Source: Acetobacter conturbans (GTDB taxonomy: Bacteria > Pseudomonadota > Alphaproteobacteria > Acetobacterales > Acetobacteraceae). Taken from it: a DNA stretch of 64,000 nt. The stretch is from NCBI RefSeq assembly GCF_011516755.1, contig NZ_WOSY01000013.1, positions 1 through 64,000 of the forward strand, given 5' to 3'. A program made the translations under genes and the position numbers. A model generated the notes under the pieces. That model made no database searches and was not told where the DNA came from. It saw only the letters and a list, made by a program, of their open reading frames with translations. Of this stretch, positions 8,833 through 18,800 are shown piece after piece (position 1 is the first letter of the stretch; each line of letters opens with the position of its first letter).

Positions 8833-9340
8833 CCGACCGTGAGTCAGACATCCCATCGTGGTGTTACTATTCGTTGAGACCCATTTTTCGGAGTCCCATG
8901 CAGCCAGCGCCGATATAATAAGCGTGTGGTAGCAGGCGTTTTTTACTTACAGAATGGCGTTCTGGTGGAGGGGTATGTGGTCCGCTTTCGGAAGGTGACG
9001 TAAATCTTCCTTACATCGCCCAATGAGGGCGGAAACGCCTATCCTTACATCGCGCAATATGCAGCAGCAGGGGATGTAAATGATGCAGAAAACTATCGTG
9101 CGGTGAAATCTCCGTTGTCTGTAGCGACAATATTTACAAGCCGTTCGCTTTCCCTGATCGGTCCGGATAACCAGAGAAATTACGAAGTCCGGGATAGAGA
9201 ACGTTTCCTTCTCCATGGCTGCCGTGAACAGACTGCTCAGGACATCCATATCACCAGTGACTCGAGCAGATCCCGCTCAAATAAAATCATTTAAACGGGT
9301 AAATATGATCTGAAAACAATGAATTAGATTATTTCTTCTG
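8833..9340. other. Gene-free region with GTAA/TTAC repeats, after tonB
   Basis: No convincing gene. It holds a direct repeat, CCTTACATCGCCCAAT at 9009-9024 and CCTTACATCGCGCAAT at 9043-9058 (15 of 16 identical, 34 bp apart). Inverted GTAA/TTAC units lie in the same stretch, including TTACATC (9045-9051) with GATGTAA (9073-9079). One plus-strand frame (about 9022-9294) is open and ends in a stop but matches nothing I recognise and lacks a start with a ribosome site. It could be an eroded gene or a cluster of operator half-sites. No clear terminator for the tonB transcript was seen. Confidence 0.4.
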
Positions 9341-9450
9341 AACCTGAGTGCGGTGGAAATGCTTTAGGTCGGGTATGGCCTCGCCCGAGGAGAAACGGAG
9401 ACAGGCAACGCTGCAAGAGACGTGAAATCCGATCGCCGTAGAAAATAGGG

Positions 9451-9462
9451 AACCGGCCGGTT
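9451..9462. repeat. 12-bp perfect palindrome before the structured RNA
   Basis: AACCGGCCGGTT is perfectly self-complementary. It lies 30 bp upstream of the predicted 5' strand of the RNA candidate at 9492-9642. It may be an operator or simply part of the GC-rich block that begins near 9340. Confidence 0.4.
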
Positions 9463-9491
9463 GGTGAGGAGGTTTCGGGCAGTTCGGCGGC

Positions 9492-9642
9492 GACACCGTC
9501 GGCGCGCGGCCAGTGTCCCGACTCTGCTCCAGACGGGCGAGACAAAAAAGCAGCCTGAGTCGCATGAGGAAAGTCCTGGCTCTCAGCGGATGATGCCTTC
9601 CGAGCCACAACTTTACCCGTGCATGGCACAAGATATGGTGTC
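9492..9642 (+). ncRNA. Compact structured RNA with an RNase P-like core, upstream of nrdJ
   Basis: Nested helices can be drawn by hand. Outer helix GACACC (9492-9497) with GGTGTC (9637-9642). A weak GCCA (9509-9512) with TGGC (9624-9627). A helix CGACTC-TGCT (9519-9528) with AGCA (9549-9552) and GAGTCG (9557-9562), the last two separated by a 4-nt bulge. AAAGT (9570-9574) with ACTTT (9610-9614). GGCTC (9578-9582) with GAGCC (9602-9606). Directly after the third helix, GAGGAAAGTCC followed by TGGCTC (9566-9582) matches, with one difference, the conserved region I motif of bacterial RNase P RNA. The helix order imitates P1-P5 of that RNA, but the specificity domain and most of the 3' half are absent at about 151 nt. 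It could be a minimal relative, a decayed rnpB copy, or a leader regulating the reductase. Similarity is from memory. Confidence 0.45.
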
Positions 9643-9720
9643 ATGATGCCTGTACGACCACAATATGAGCGATATTCTGTCCGTTATGGGCTACGCTCGC
9701 CTAAACGATGGAGCCGGTGC

Positions 9721-12138
9721 ATGGACGGAGATTTCTCGCTGTTTGGTAGCGGGCAGGGCGGACGGATCGCCGTGCGTCATCCGTTCGAAGGCGCCTTCGG
9801 CACCCGGCCTCTACCGGCTCGTGCGCTTGATCGAGGCATAGGGGAGGCGGTGGGCCGTCGCACCGTGTTTCGTCCCGCCGATCATGAAGATTTCGGCCGG
9901 GTTGCCGATCGGGTGGCGGAAGGCAATGCCGGTCTGCTGGAAGCGGTCGATGAGCGTGAGATCATGCAGTTGCGCAATGCCATCGCGACCGGTGCATTGC
10001 TCACTTCGGGTCGTCACCTCCAGCACGGCGATAGCGGGCAGCCGGGGCGGAACATGGAGATGTTCACCAACTGCGCGACGGCGATCTGCTCCTTTGCCAA
10101 GTTCTACCTGCTGCTGAACGGCTCCGGTGTCGGCCGTGCCTATGACGATGAACTCTGTGTCGTCGACTGGGCACAGGCTCCCGATCTGCATTTCGTTCTG
10201 TCGCCCGATCATCCGGATTATCCACGTGAGCGTGCAGGGCTGCTGCGCTTTGGCCTCGACATGCAGATCGTGCCCTGGGGCACGGCGCTGGAAACATTCG
10301 ATGCCGACATGGACTCTCAGGTTCGGGCGTTTCTGGATGAGGTCGTTCTGACCGCAGCACCGGATCAGACGGGTGCCATCGTCCACGTCATTGAGGACAG
10401 CCGGGAAGGCTGGGGCAAGGCCGTCGAGACGATCGAAGCCATGGCCTTTCGTGGCGAGAAGGACCGGATGCTGGTGCTGGATTTCAGCGCCATTCGCTGC
10501 GCCGGAAGTCCGATTGCCGGCATGCAGGGCCGGCCAGCCTCTGGTCCTGTCTCGCTGCTGCGGGGACTGCTGAACGTCCGCCAACATGTGATCGAGGCCG
10601 CACGCGAGAATGCCATGCCGCTCTGGGAGCAGGCGCTCCGTGTGGATCATTACCTGTCCGTCGAGGTTCAGGTCGGCGGTGCCCGCCGTGCCGCGCGCAT
10701 GGCGACCAAATCCTGGCGCGATACCGAGGTGCTGCGCTTCATTCGTGCCAAGGAAGAGGGCGGCCTGTGGACGGCCAACCACTCCGTCATGGTCGATCGC
10801 GAGTTCTGGGATTGTGTGAATGATCCCGCACAGACAGGCTCGCTGGCCGATCACGCCCGCGCCGTGTTCGCTGAGGCGACCCGTTGTGCGTGGATCAATG
10901 GTGAACCGGGCTTCATCAATGGTGATAGGCTGGAGGATAGCCGCACCGGCAGCGCCCGACAGAAGGCGGTCCATGCGGATGGGCGGGATTTCCGCTCTGC
11001 GCGCTATCATGCGACGGAGGCTGCCGCTCTGCTGGCAGATCTCGCAGGACGTGCTGCCAGGGCGCGCTTCCCGGTCACGACCAATCCGTGTGGAGAAATC
11101 ACCCTGCACGTGACGGGTGGTTATTGCGTGATTGGCGACTTCGCACCGCTACTGGCCTGCCCGGTTGCCCTTGATGATGTGGCGCCCGGTTCTGTGCCGG
11201 AAGAAATCGCTGAAGTCTGGGATGCCCGCGTGCGGGATTCCGTGCGTCTGGGTGTGCGGCTGCTTCTACGAGCCAACCGTATGGACGCGCTGTATGGCGA
11301 GGAGGTCCGTCGGACCAATCGGATCGGCATTGGTCCGACCGGGCTGCATGAATGGGCATGGGTGCGTTTCGGCCTCGACTTCCGCGATCTGCTGGACGAG
11401 GAACGCGCTGCGTCTTTCTGGCGTGCAGTGCAGGAACTATCGAGCATCGCGAAGGGGGAGGCGAATGCCTATGCGCAGGAAACCGACACAGCCAAGCCGG
11501 TCACGGTCACGACCGTCAAACCGGCTGGCACTACCTCCAAGCTGTTCGGTCTGACTGAAGGTGCACATCTTCCGGCACGACGGCAGTATCTGCGCTGGGT
11601 GCAGTTCAAAGGGGTGCGCCGCGAAGATGGCACATGGGAAGCGGGGACTGATCCGCTGCTCCCGGCTTATGAGCGCAAGGGGTATCCGGTGCGCTCGCTC
11701 CGCAGTTTCCCCGGCATGAGCATCGTGGGTTTCCCGACCGTGCCGCTGATCCAGCGTCTCGGCATGGGGGACCGCGTGGTCACCGCGCCTGAGGCTACCC
11801 CGGAAGAGCAGTATCGCTGGCTGGAACTGCTGGAGAAATACTGGATCGGAGCGGAACAGGGCAATCAGGTGTCCTACACGCTCAAGATCTACACCGATCG
11901 GCATGATCTCGACGGGTTCCGGACCATGGTGGCAACGCACCAGCCGCATGTGCGCTGCTGTGCGGTGTTGCCGAGCCGGGCAGATTCTGATCTTGGCTAT
12001 GAATATTTGCCGGAAGAAGAAGTGTCAGCCGGACGCTTTGCCGCTATTACTGCGATGATTCAGGATGATGATGATGATGTCAGGGAGGTGGTCGACTGGG
12101 CGCATCTGCAATGTGCCAGCGGGGTTTGCCCGATCTGA
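9721..12138 (+). CDS. nrdJ: Class II (adenosylcobalamin-dependent) ribonucleotide reductase
   Basis: Reduces ribonucleotides to deoxyribonucleotides without oxygen or a second subunit, using adenosylcobalamin to generate the thiyl radical. Visible hallmarks: NCATAIC with the first redox cysteine, an EDSREGW segment typical of the monomeric (RTPR) branch, the active-site loop TNPCGEITLHVTGGYC containing the N-x-C-x-E motif and a second redox cysteine, RIGIGPTGLHEW, and the C-terminal shuttle pair CASGVCPI. About 805 residues, near the 739 of the Lactobacillus enzyme and far shorter than the roughly 1200 of typical alphaproteobacterial NrdJ. The frame is open to 9619, but ATG 9721 has GGAG eight bases upstream and GC-rich codon use begins there. 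A run of GAT codons near 12065 gives DDDDD. Confidence 0.88.
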   Translation: MDGDFSLFGSGQGGRIAVRHPFEGAFGTRPLPARALDRGIGEAVGRRTVFRPADHEDFGRVADRVAEGNAGLLEAVDEREIMQLRNAIATGALLTSGRHLQHGDSGQPGRNMEMFTNCATAICSFAKFYLLLNGSGVGRAYDDELCVVDWAQAPDLHFVLSPDHPDYPRERAGLLRFGLDMQIVPWGTALETFDADMDSQVRAFLDEVVLTAAPDQTGAIVHVIEDSREGWGKAVETIEAMAFRGEKDRMLVLDFSAIRCAGSPIAGMQGRPASGPVSLLRGLLNVRQHVIEAARENAMPLWEQALRVDHYLSVEVQVGGARRAARMATKSWRDTEVLRFIRAKEEGGLWTANHSVMVDREFWDCVNDPAQTGSLADHARAVFAEATRCAWINGEPGFINGDRLEDSRTGSARQKAVHADGRDFRSARYHATEAAALLADLAGRAARARFPVTTNPCGEITLHVTGGYCVIGDFAPLLACPVALDDVAPGSVPEEIAEVWDARVRDSVRLGVRLLLRANRMDALYGEEVRRTNRIGIGPTGLHEWAWVRFGLDFRDLLDEERAASFWRAVQELSSIAKGEANAYAQETDTAKPVTVTTVKPAGTTSKLFGLTEGAHLPARRQYLRWVQFKGVRREDGTWEAGTDPLLPAYERKGYPVRSLRSFPGMSIVGFPTVPLIQRLGMGDRVVTAPEATPEEQYRWLELLEKYWIGAEQGNQVSYTLKIYTDRHDLDGFRTMVATHQPHVRCCAVLPSRADSDLGYEYLPEEEVSAGRFAAITAMIQDDDDDVREVVDWAHLQCASGVCPI

Positions 12139-12162
12139 CCGGAGGAGGCAAAATGATATCTG

Positions 12163-13054
12163 TTATGCTGATGGTTTCATCGCGCGGATTGCGTCGCAGT
12201 TTACCTGCACCGCAGGATCGCCGGTAACGACCAGCATCTCTTCGATCAGGGCGCAGCATTCGGCTTCGCCTGTCGCGAGGAGAACGCGAAAAGCCATGAC
12301 ACGAGACAGACCCCATAGCATAGCCGCCACGACAGGAACCGGCAGCCGCTCAAGCCTGACTTTTCCGCGCGGGTAGAGTTCATAACCCTGACTGCGGATC
12401 AGTCCGAAACAGGCCCGGAGGCCCAGCGCATGCACGGCGCCAGGGTGCTCCACCACCACGACGCTCTCCGGCAACAGCAATACTCTCGAACGCCACGCCA
12501 AGAGGCACATGACAGCGCAGCCAGAGCGCCATCCTGTCTTCATACCGCGTTGGCAGATCTGCCGCTTTGAAGATTGACGCCAGGTATGGATCACTCGTCA
12601 GCGTCTGTCGGCTGGCGCCCCCCATCGTGACCTTGATCCTGCCCTGCGTATCCATAGTGGATTGAAGGAACGGCATGCCCAGAGCCGCCCGCTCCACACC
12701 CACAGCCTGCTGAAGATGCTCAGGGTCGAAGGTCATGAGCATGAACTGGATCGCCCTTGCAGCACTGCGCCGCAGGGATGGCAGAAGCTGCACGGTGTGA
12801 GGTGCCGGAACCGTAACGAGATCGTAGGGCACGGTCTCATCAAACCTGTCGGTGACGGTGGTTGAGGCCCGCTCGCCGTCCGTTGTGACGATCCCCCCGT
12901 CACGCTGCAATTGCGCCAGCCGGACAGAGTCAGGCCTGGCAATGACTGTCACATCATGATGGGCGTTCCGGACGAGATGAAAGGCGAACGCGCTCCCGAG
13001 CCGGCCCCCGCCGAGAATTGCGATCCGCAGGGGTGATGCTGGACTCATGGACAT
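12163..13054 (-). pseudogene. 2-dehydropantoate 2-reductase-like (PanE/ApbA) gene, frameshifted
   Basis: Starting at ATG 13054 (MSMSPASPLRIAILGGGRLG) the frame shows a Rossmann GGGRLGSAF motif and runs through PYDLVTVPAPHTVQLLPSLR to MALWLRCHVPLGVAFESIAV. It then turns into unrelated sequence. The natural C-terminal helices continue in another minus frame (VHALGLRACFGLIRSQGYEL, MLWGLSRVMAFRVLLATGEA) to a stop at 12163. One frameshift near 12480-12530 therefore splits a family-length protein of about 295 residues. NADPH-dependent reduction of a 2-keto acid is the family activity. Decay or a sequencing error are both possible. The gene diverges from the regulator at 13190. Confidence 0.8.
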
Positions 13055-13189
13055 TTTTTCGCCTTTTCGACGCTTTGAAATCTGAAGTGCCACAGCGGTC
13101 TGTGCAGCGCGCTTGTGGAAAGACAGGATGAGCCGCCCTTCTCTACGGTGGTAAAGGTGTGAGGTTATCGTAGTATAAGGCTTAACAGG

Positions 13190-13984
13190 ATGAGCACGCA
13201 GTTCCCGAACGAGAACGCTCTGGGCGTCGCCCTTCGCAAAGCGCGCCTCAGGCTTGATCCTGCGGCTCTTGGTTTTTCGTCCACACGGCGGCGAACACCG
13301 GGTCTTAGACGGGAAGAAGTCGCGCAGCGCGCCAATATCAGCGTGACCTGGTACATCTGGCTTGAGCAGGGGCGTGGCGGAACACCATCCTCCGCAGCGC
13401 TGGAACGGATTGCGAGCGCCTTGTTGCTGACGGATGCAGAGCGTGAAAATCTTTTCCTGCTTGGACTGGGCCGTCCTCCACAACCCTGTTACCGACACAG
13501 TCTGGATGTTACGCCCCGTCTTCAGCGTGTTCTGGATGCTCTTGATCCCAGCCCTGGCTTCATCAGAAGTGCCACCTGGGACATGGTGGCTTGGAACAGG
13601 GCAGCCACGGAACTCATGACGGATTTTGCGTTGCTGCCACCGGAACAGCGCAATATTCTCCGTCTGACTTTTCTTGATCCCCGCACGAGGCAACTGCATC
13701 CAGACTGGGAAAATACCGCGCGATTTATTGTCAGCGCATTCCGGGTCGATTCCGCCCGGGCAGGCGCTGCAACAGCCATCGAACCCTTGGTGAGGGAACT
13801 CTGTGTTTCAAGTCCGGAGTTCAGCGCGATGTGGCAGGATGAGACGGTGTATGCGTCCGAACATGCCGCCAAGATCATGTATCATCCGCTTCATGGTCCG
13901 CAGAGCTTCGAAGTTTCAACTTTCGGCGTGGATGGTCGCCCTGACTTGATCCTCGTCGTTTACAATCCTGTGGCGCCAGCCTGA
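13190..13984 (+). CDS. XRE-family regulator with MmyB-like ligand-binding domain
   Basis: A 264-residue DNA-binding regulator. The N-terminal HTH (residues 12-75) contains RRTPGLRREEVAQRANISVT followed by WYIWLEQGRGGTPSS, the signature of the actinobacterial/proteobacterial MmyB group. The C-terminal domain (about 100-260) contains ALDPSPGFIRSATWDMVAWN and a closing DLILVVYNPVAP, which in relatives binds a fatty-acid-like ligand. It is divergent from the broken reductase gene, with 135 bp between starts, and probably controlled it. These regulators commonly sit next to oxidoreductases they repress. Confidence 0.88.
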   Translation: MSTQFPNENALGVALRKARLRLDPAALGFSSTRRRTPGLRREEVAQRANISVTWYIWLEQGRGGTPSSAALERIASALLLTDAERENLFLLGLGRPPQPCYRHSLDVTPRLQRVLDALDPSPGFIRSATWDMVAWNRAATELMTDFALLPPEQRNILRLTFLDPRTRQLHPDWENTARFIVSAFRVDSARAGAATAIEPLVRELCVSSPEFSAMWQDETVYASEHAAKIMYHPLHGPQSFEVSTFGVDGRPDLILVVYNPVAPA

Positions 13985-14039
13985 ACAATCGGACTGCCTC
14001 TTCAAAAGCAGACGTTCATCAGGAAGAAGTTTCCAACTC

Positions 14040-14300
14040 ATGCGACCTCAACAGGGGCCTCCATCGGCCCTTGAATTCCGGCTGAACGAAGCGAGGGGAG
14101 GCGCGTTGCGGCAATCGCACATGCTCTTGCACGCAGGTCTTTGTCCTCGATCTTACTTGCACCCAGAACGAAATGCAGCCGCATCACCCATGGGCGCAAT
14201 GGGCCTTATGCAGATCATGCCCAAGACGAGGAACGACCTCCGACGAAAATGGGATGTCGTTACTGATCCGCACACCACTCTCATCGCGGGTGCGGTGTAA
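14040..14300 (+). pseudogene. Lytic transglycosylase (SLT domain) remnant
   Basis: A stretch translating as SPMGAMGLMQIMPKTRNDLR followed by DPHTTLIAGAV matches the heart of the SLT domain of soluble lytic transglycosylases, where (S)P.GAMGLMQ(L/I)MP follows the catalytic glutamate. The residues before it do not continue the domain in frame (an ESGF-type catalytic segment is absent) and the protein ends right after the IAGA block. It is therefore a short decayed fragment, about 60 codons of recognisable sequence. The rest of 13985-14333 shows nothing else. Confidence 0.7.
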
Positions 14301-14333
14301 TTACAACCAGATCCTCCTTTTCTGCAGGAACGC

Positions 14334-15854
14334 CTATTTCCTCTCCAGGAAAGCTGGCACGAGCGGATTATCCAGTTGCAGGGACGATTTGCTGGGAAGG
14401 GCCTGTGCGCTCCAGCCACCTCCAAGATCGGCAATCAGTTTGACGCTGGCCAGAAGACGATTTTCCTGAATCTGGAGGGCAGATTCCTGATCGCTCAGGG
14501 CCGTCTGCTGGCTGGTAATGACGGTCGTATAAATTGCCGTTCCAAAACGATATTCATTCATCGCGATTTCGGCCGCCTTTAACGCCGAGATCACCGCGGC
14601 CTGCTGCTGGTCGCCCTGCTGTTGCAGAATGCGGAGCGTGGAAAGCTGGTCTTCCGTATCCTGGAGCGCGGCGAGCACGACCTGCCGATAATTGGCGACC
14701 GCAGCGTCATAATCCGCGTTGGCCTCCTGAACGGCGGCTGTGCGGGCACCCCCTTCGAACAGGGTTTCGCTTGCAGAGGCTCCGAGCGACCAGATCCGGT
14801 TTGCAACCTGAACCAGTGATTGTACAGGTGTGCCGCTGTAGCCATACGCCGCTGACAGTGACACGTCAGGGTAGAACGCGGCAATGGCGGCGCCGATTTC
14901 CGCGTTATATTCCTCCATCTGCCGCTCGGCCGCTGCGATATCGGGTCGTCTCTGGAGGAGGGTGGCCGGTAGCGTGACAGGCACGCCCGGTATTGTTGCA
15001 GGCATTTTCGAGCGTTCGAGCGAGAAGTCGGCAGGGGCTTTCCCAATCAGGACCGCGATGGCGTGTTCGTATTCGGCGCGGTTCACATCTGTCGCGGTTG
15101 CGTTGGCCTGAGCCTCCTGAAGGGTGTTCGTCGCCTGATACTCGTCAATGCCGCTCGCGGTGCCGCCAAAATGCTGGTTCCGAACGATCGCCAGAGCATG
15201 CTCATAAAGACCCATGGACTGTTCCAGGAGAGTTTTCAGGGACTCCTCATAACGGAGAGAAAAATAATCCTGAGCCAGTTCGGACTGATAGGAGAGACGC
15301 GCATTGGCGACATCGGCGGCGCTGATCTGGGCTGCGGCAACCTGTTCCTGAATTTGGCGTCTGATCTTGCCCCACAGATCAAGGTCCCAGTCAGCGGAGA
15401 CCTGGGCGGCATAGGTGTTTCGTGTCGAACCGCTATACTGCGTTCCCGAGGTAGAACTTGCCGTGCCGCCCTGACTGTTCCGTGCAAAGCTTACGCTGCC
15501 TGCAAGACTTGGATACAGGCTTGCTCGCGCCGCAGTGACCGCAGCCCGGGCCTTGCGGTAGTTGGCTTCATATTCTTTGATGTTCTGGTTGCTCAGGGCA
15601 ACCTGCGCTTCAAGCTGGTTCAGAATGGGATCGTTATAGGCGCGCCACCATTCGCCTTTGGGCCAGCTCGCCATCTGTGGATTGGCAGCGGTCCACCCGG
15701 CAGCGGGTTGCAACTCCTTGAAGCCGGCGGAGACAATGGCTTTCGGGCGCTTGTAGTTCGGGCCCACCATCAGGCAACCCGAAAGAGCCAGCGCAGTGAA
15801 TGCCATCAGACCGAAGCGGGCGCAGAGAGACGGAATGCGGAAACGTCGCGTCAT
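14334..15854 (-). CDS. Outer-membrane efflux channel lipoprotein (NodT/OprM family)
   Basis: A 506-residue TolC-like outer-membrane channel completing a tripartite RND pump. The signal peptide ends with lipobox ALSGC (LMAFTALALSGCLMVGPNYK), and the GPNY(K)RP motif is typical of NodT/OprM proteins. Two OEP repeats follow: residues about 100-290 (long coiled coils, YQSELAQDYFSLRYEESLKT) and 310-500 (LLQRRPDIAAAERQMEEYNA). ATG 15854 with an upstream GGAC was preferred to a longer open frame that overlaps the pump gene. Last gene of the six-gene operon. Confidence 0.93.
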   Translation of the reverse strand: MTRRFRIPSLCARFGLMAFTALALSGCLMVGPNYKRPKAIVSAGFKELQPAAGWTAANPQMASWPKGEWWRAYNDPILNQLEAQVALSNQNIKEYEANYRKARAAVTAARASLYPSLAGSVSFARNSQGGTASSTSGTQYSGSTRNTYAAQVSADWDLDLWGKIRRQIQEQVAAAQISAADVANARLSYQSELAQDYFSLRYEESLKTLLEQSMGLYEHALAIVRNQHFGGTASGIDEYQATNTLQEAQANATATDVNRAEYEHAIAVLIGKAPADFSLERSKMPATIPGVPVTLPATLLQRRPDIAAAERQMEEYNAEIGAAIAAFYPDVSLSAAYGYSGTPVQSLVQVANRIWSLGASASETLFEGGARTAAVQEANADYDAAVANYRQVVLAALQDTEDQLSTLRILQQQGDQQQAAVISALKAAEIAMNEYRFGTAIYTTVITSQQTALSDQESALQIQENRLLASVKLIADLGGGWSAQALPSKSSLQLDNPLVPAFLERK

Positions 15855-15877
15855 GAGAGAGTCCTGAAACATACGCA

Positions 15878-18800
15878 TCACGATCTGGAACTGACCGGAT
15901 AAAAGATCCGTGACAGGATCAGGAAGAATGGCTGGCGCGCACGCCGCATCCACTGGCCGAAATGATCGAGAAAGAGATAGATCACCGGGGTCGTATAAAG
16001 CGTCAGGATCTGGCTGAAGAGCAGGCCACCCACGATGGCGATCCCAAGCGGGCGCCGCAACTCCGAGCCGTATCCGCTTCCGATGACCAGCGGCAGAGCA
16101 CCCATCGCGGCGGCGATCGTCGTCATGAGGATGGGCCGGAAACGCAGAAGACAGGCTGTATGGATGGCCTCTTCGGCGGACAGGTTGTCGTGGCGCTCCG
16201 CATTGATGGCGAAGTCCACGAGCATGATGGCGTTCTTCTTGACGATACCGATGAGCAGGATCAGCCCGATCAGGGCGATGACATCGAATTCCTGACCGAA
16301 AAAATACAGGGCGAGGAGTGCGCCGACACCCGCGGAGGGGAGTGTCGAGAGAATTGTCAGCGGATGGACGAAGCTTTCATAGAGAATGCCCAGAACCATA
16401 TACACCGCGGCCAGCGCGGCGATGATAAGCAGCGGTTCCGAACTGGTGGATGTCTGGAATTGCGCGGCAGTGCCTGCGAAGCTGCCATGAATGGTGGAAG
16501 GCACCTTCAACTTCACCATCTCCTCGTTGATGATCCGGACCGCATCCGACATGGATGCACCGGCAGAGAGGTTGAACGAAAGCGTGGCGGCCAGAGCCTG
16601 TCCCTGATGGTTGACGGTCAGGGACGTGATGCCGTCCTTGATATTCGAAACGGCCGAGAGGGGAACAAGCGTTTCGCTCGTTGACGAGACGGCGGACCCG
16701 CTGGACGCGCCATTACCGCCAGCGAGGCTGTTCTGTATCGAATTCTTGAATGACGCGCTGTTTGTCGAAGCACTGGTCGTTTCGGTGGAAGTGGTCGCGG
16801 AAGACATGCGGATCGTGTTGCTCTGGGTGCTGCCGCTCGCAGTGCCGCCCGAAACACTGACCCAGACGCGCCGCAGCATGTCGGAATCCGCCCAGTAGCG
16901 CGACTGGACATTCATCACGACACGATACTGGTTGAGCGGATTATAGATGACGGACGCCGCACGCTGACCGAAGGCGTCGTAGAGCGCGTTGGTGACGAGC
17001 TGTGCTGTCAGCGCCGTCCGTCCGGCGAGATCACGGTTGATGTCGACGTCGCTCGCAAGGCCACCACGCTGGATGTCAGTCGAAATGTCGGCCAGTTCGT
17101 GATGGCGTTGCAGGGCGGCCTGCAGGCGCGGCATCCAGTCATAGAGCGTGGTCGCGTCGCTGCTCTGGAGTGAATACTGATAGGCGCCGTTGCTCATGCG
17201 GGCGCCCGATGGCAGCAGACTGGGGAGCATGGCGATGAACTGCGCGCCGGCAACATCACTGGTCCGGCGGCGCAGGTCGCTCATAGTTTGCAGAACCGTG
17301 GAGCTGCGCTGGGTCTTGTCTTTCAGCTCGATGAACATGTTCGACTGGTTCGCGGCGGTTCGTCCGCCGACGAAACCGGTCACGCTGACCACGTCCTTGT
17401 TGGCAAGAATGCTTTTCTGGACGCCGGTGATCTTCTGCATCATCGCCTGGAACGAGATGGCCTGATCCGCCGTCAGATGGGCCATCATCGTGCCGCTGTC
17501 GGTGGTGGGCAGTAGGCCTTTTGGCATCCGGACGAACAGCACGACCATGATGGCGATGGTCACTGGCAGGGACAGAATGACGGTTTTCCGGTGGCGGAGT
17601 GCGACGAGCAGCGATCTTTCATAAGCGTGCTGCAACCCGTTGAAGGCCCGTTCGAGCACGGCGGAAACGCGAGACCAGATGCCGCCTTTCGACGTGTCCG
17701 TATGCCGGATGTCCGACTCACGGAGCACGCGCGAGCACATCATGGGGGTCAGCGTCAGGGAAAGTCCCATGGAGACAATGACCGTCACCGAGATCGTGAC
17801 GGCGAATTCGTGCAGGACGTTCCCGATCAGTCCTCCCAGCATCAGGATTGGGAAGAAGACCGCCACCAGGGAGACGGAAACCGACAGCACCGTGAAGGCG
17901 ACTTCCTGTGCTCCAGCGAGGACAGCGACAGCGCGTGTTTCGCCTCTTTCCATGTGGCGGCTGATGTTTTCGATGACGACGATGGCGTCATCAACGACAA
18001 ACCCCGTCGAGATCGTCAGGGCCATCAGGGAAAGATTGTCCAGCGAGTAGTGAAGCAGTTCCATGACGCCGAAGGTCGTGATCAGGGACGCCGGGATTAC
18101 GACCGCTGGTACAAGGGTCGTTCGCGGCGAACGCAGAAATATCAGAACGACGGCGACGACGAGCAGAACGGAGAGCAGGAGCGTGTTTTTTGTATCGCTC
18201 AGGGCCGCGCGGATGGTGAAGGAGCGATCCATGCCGACATGCAGTTCCACATCCGCGGGAAGTGCTGCCGTCAGAAGCGGGAACTGGGCCTTGATCTGGT
18301 CGATGGTCTGGACGATGTTGGCGCCCGTTCGCGGAAAGATGATGACGAGGACAGCGCGTTCTCCATTGTAGAAACCGCCGTTCTCGACATCTTCGACCCC
18401 ATCGCTGACATCCGCGATATCCTCGAGCCTGACCGGTCGGTTGCTGCGGTAGGCTACAATAAGACCCTTGAGATCCTTCGCGTTTCGCACCTGATCGTTC
18501 GTCTTCAGGATGATGCGCTGGTTGCCCCGCGTGAGAAAGCCTTTGGGTGTGTTGGCGTTGGCCGCGGCAAGGGCGGCCCGGATATCCTCGAACCCGATGC
18601 CGTATTTGAAGATTTTGAGCGGGTTCATCTCGACCCGAACGGCAGGGAGCGCGCCACCGCCAAGTTCGACCTGTCCCACGCCGCTGATCTGGGAAAGATG
18701 CTGTTCCAGAACGTTGGTTGCGGCATCGTAGATCTGGGCGGGACTTCTGGTTCTGGAGGTCAGGGCCAGAATGAGAATGGGCATCCCGGCGGTGTTGGCT

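Noticed and set aside
9340-9720. Cobalamin riboswitch before the B12-dependent reductase
   Set aside because: Expected by context, and AATAGGGAACCGG near 9444 looked promising, but the B12-box and the CCCGCxACTG-type core are not present in order. The region is better described by the helices reported.
9811-11109. 432-codon open frame antisense to nrdJ
   Set aside because: The sense strand carries the class II RNR active-site motifs; the antisense product has no recognisable fold.
12733-13356. Upstream extension of the ketopantoate-reductase frame beyond 13054
   Set aside because: The extra 215 codons overlap the start of the divergent HTH regulator and lack family similarity; the Rossmann motif begins right after ATG 13054.
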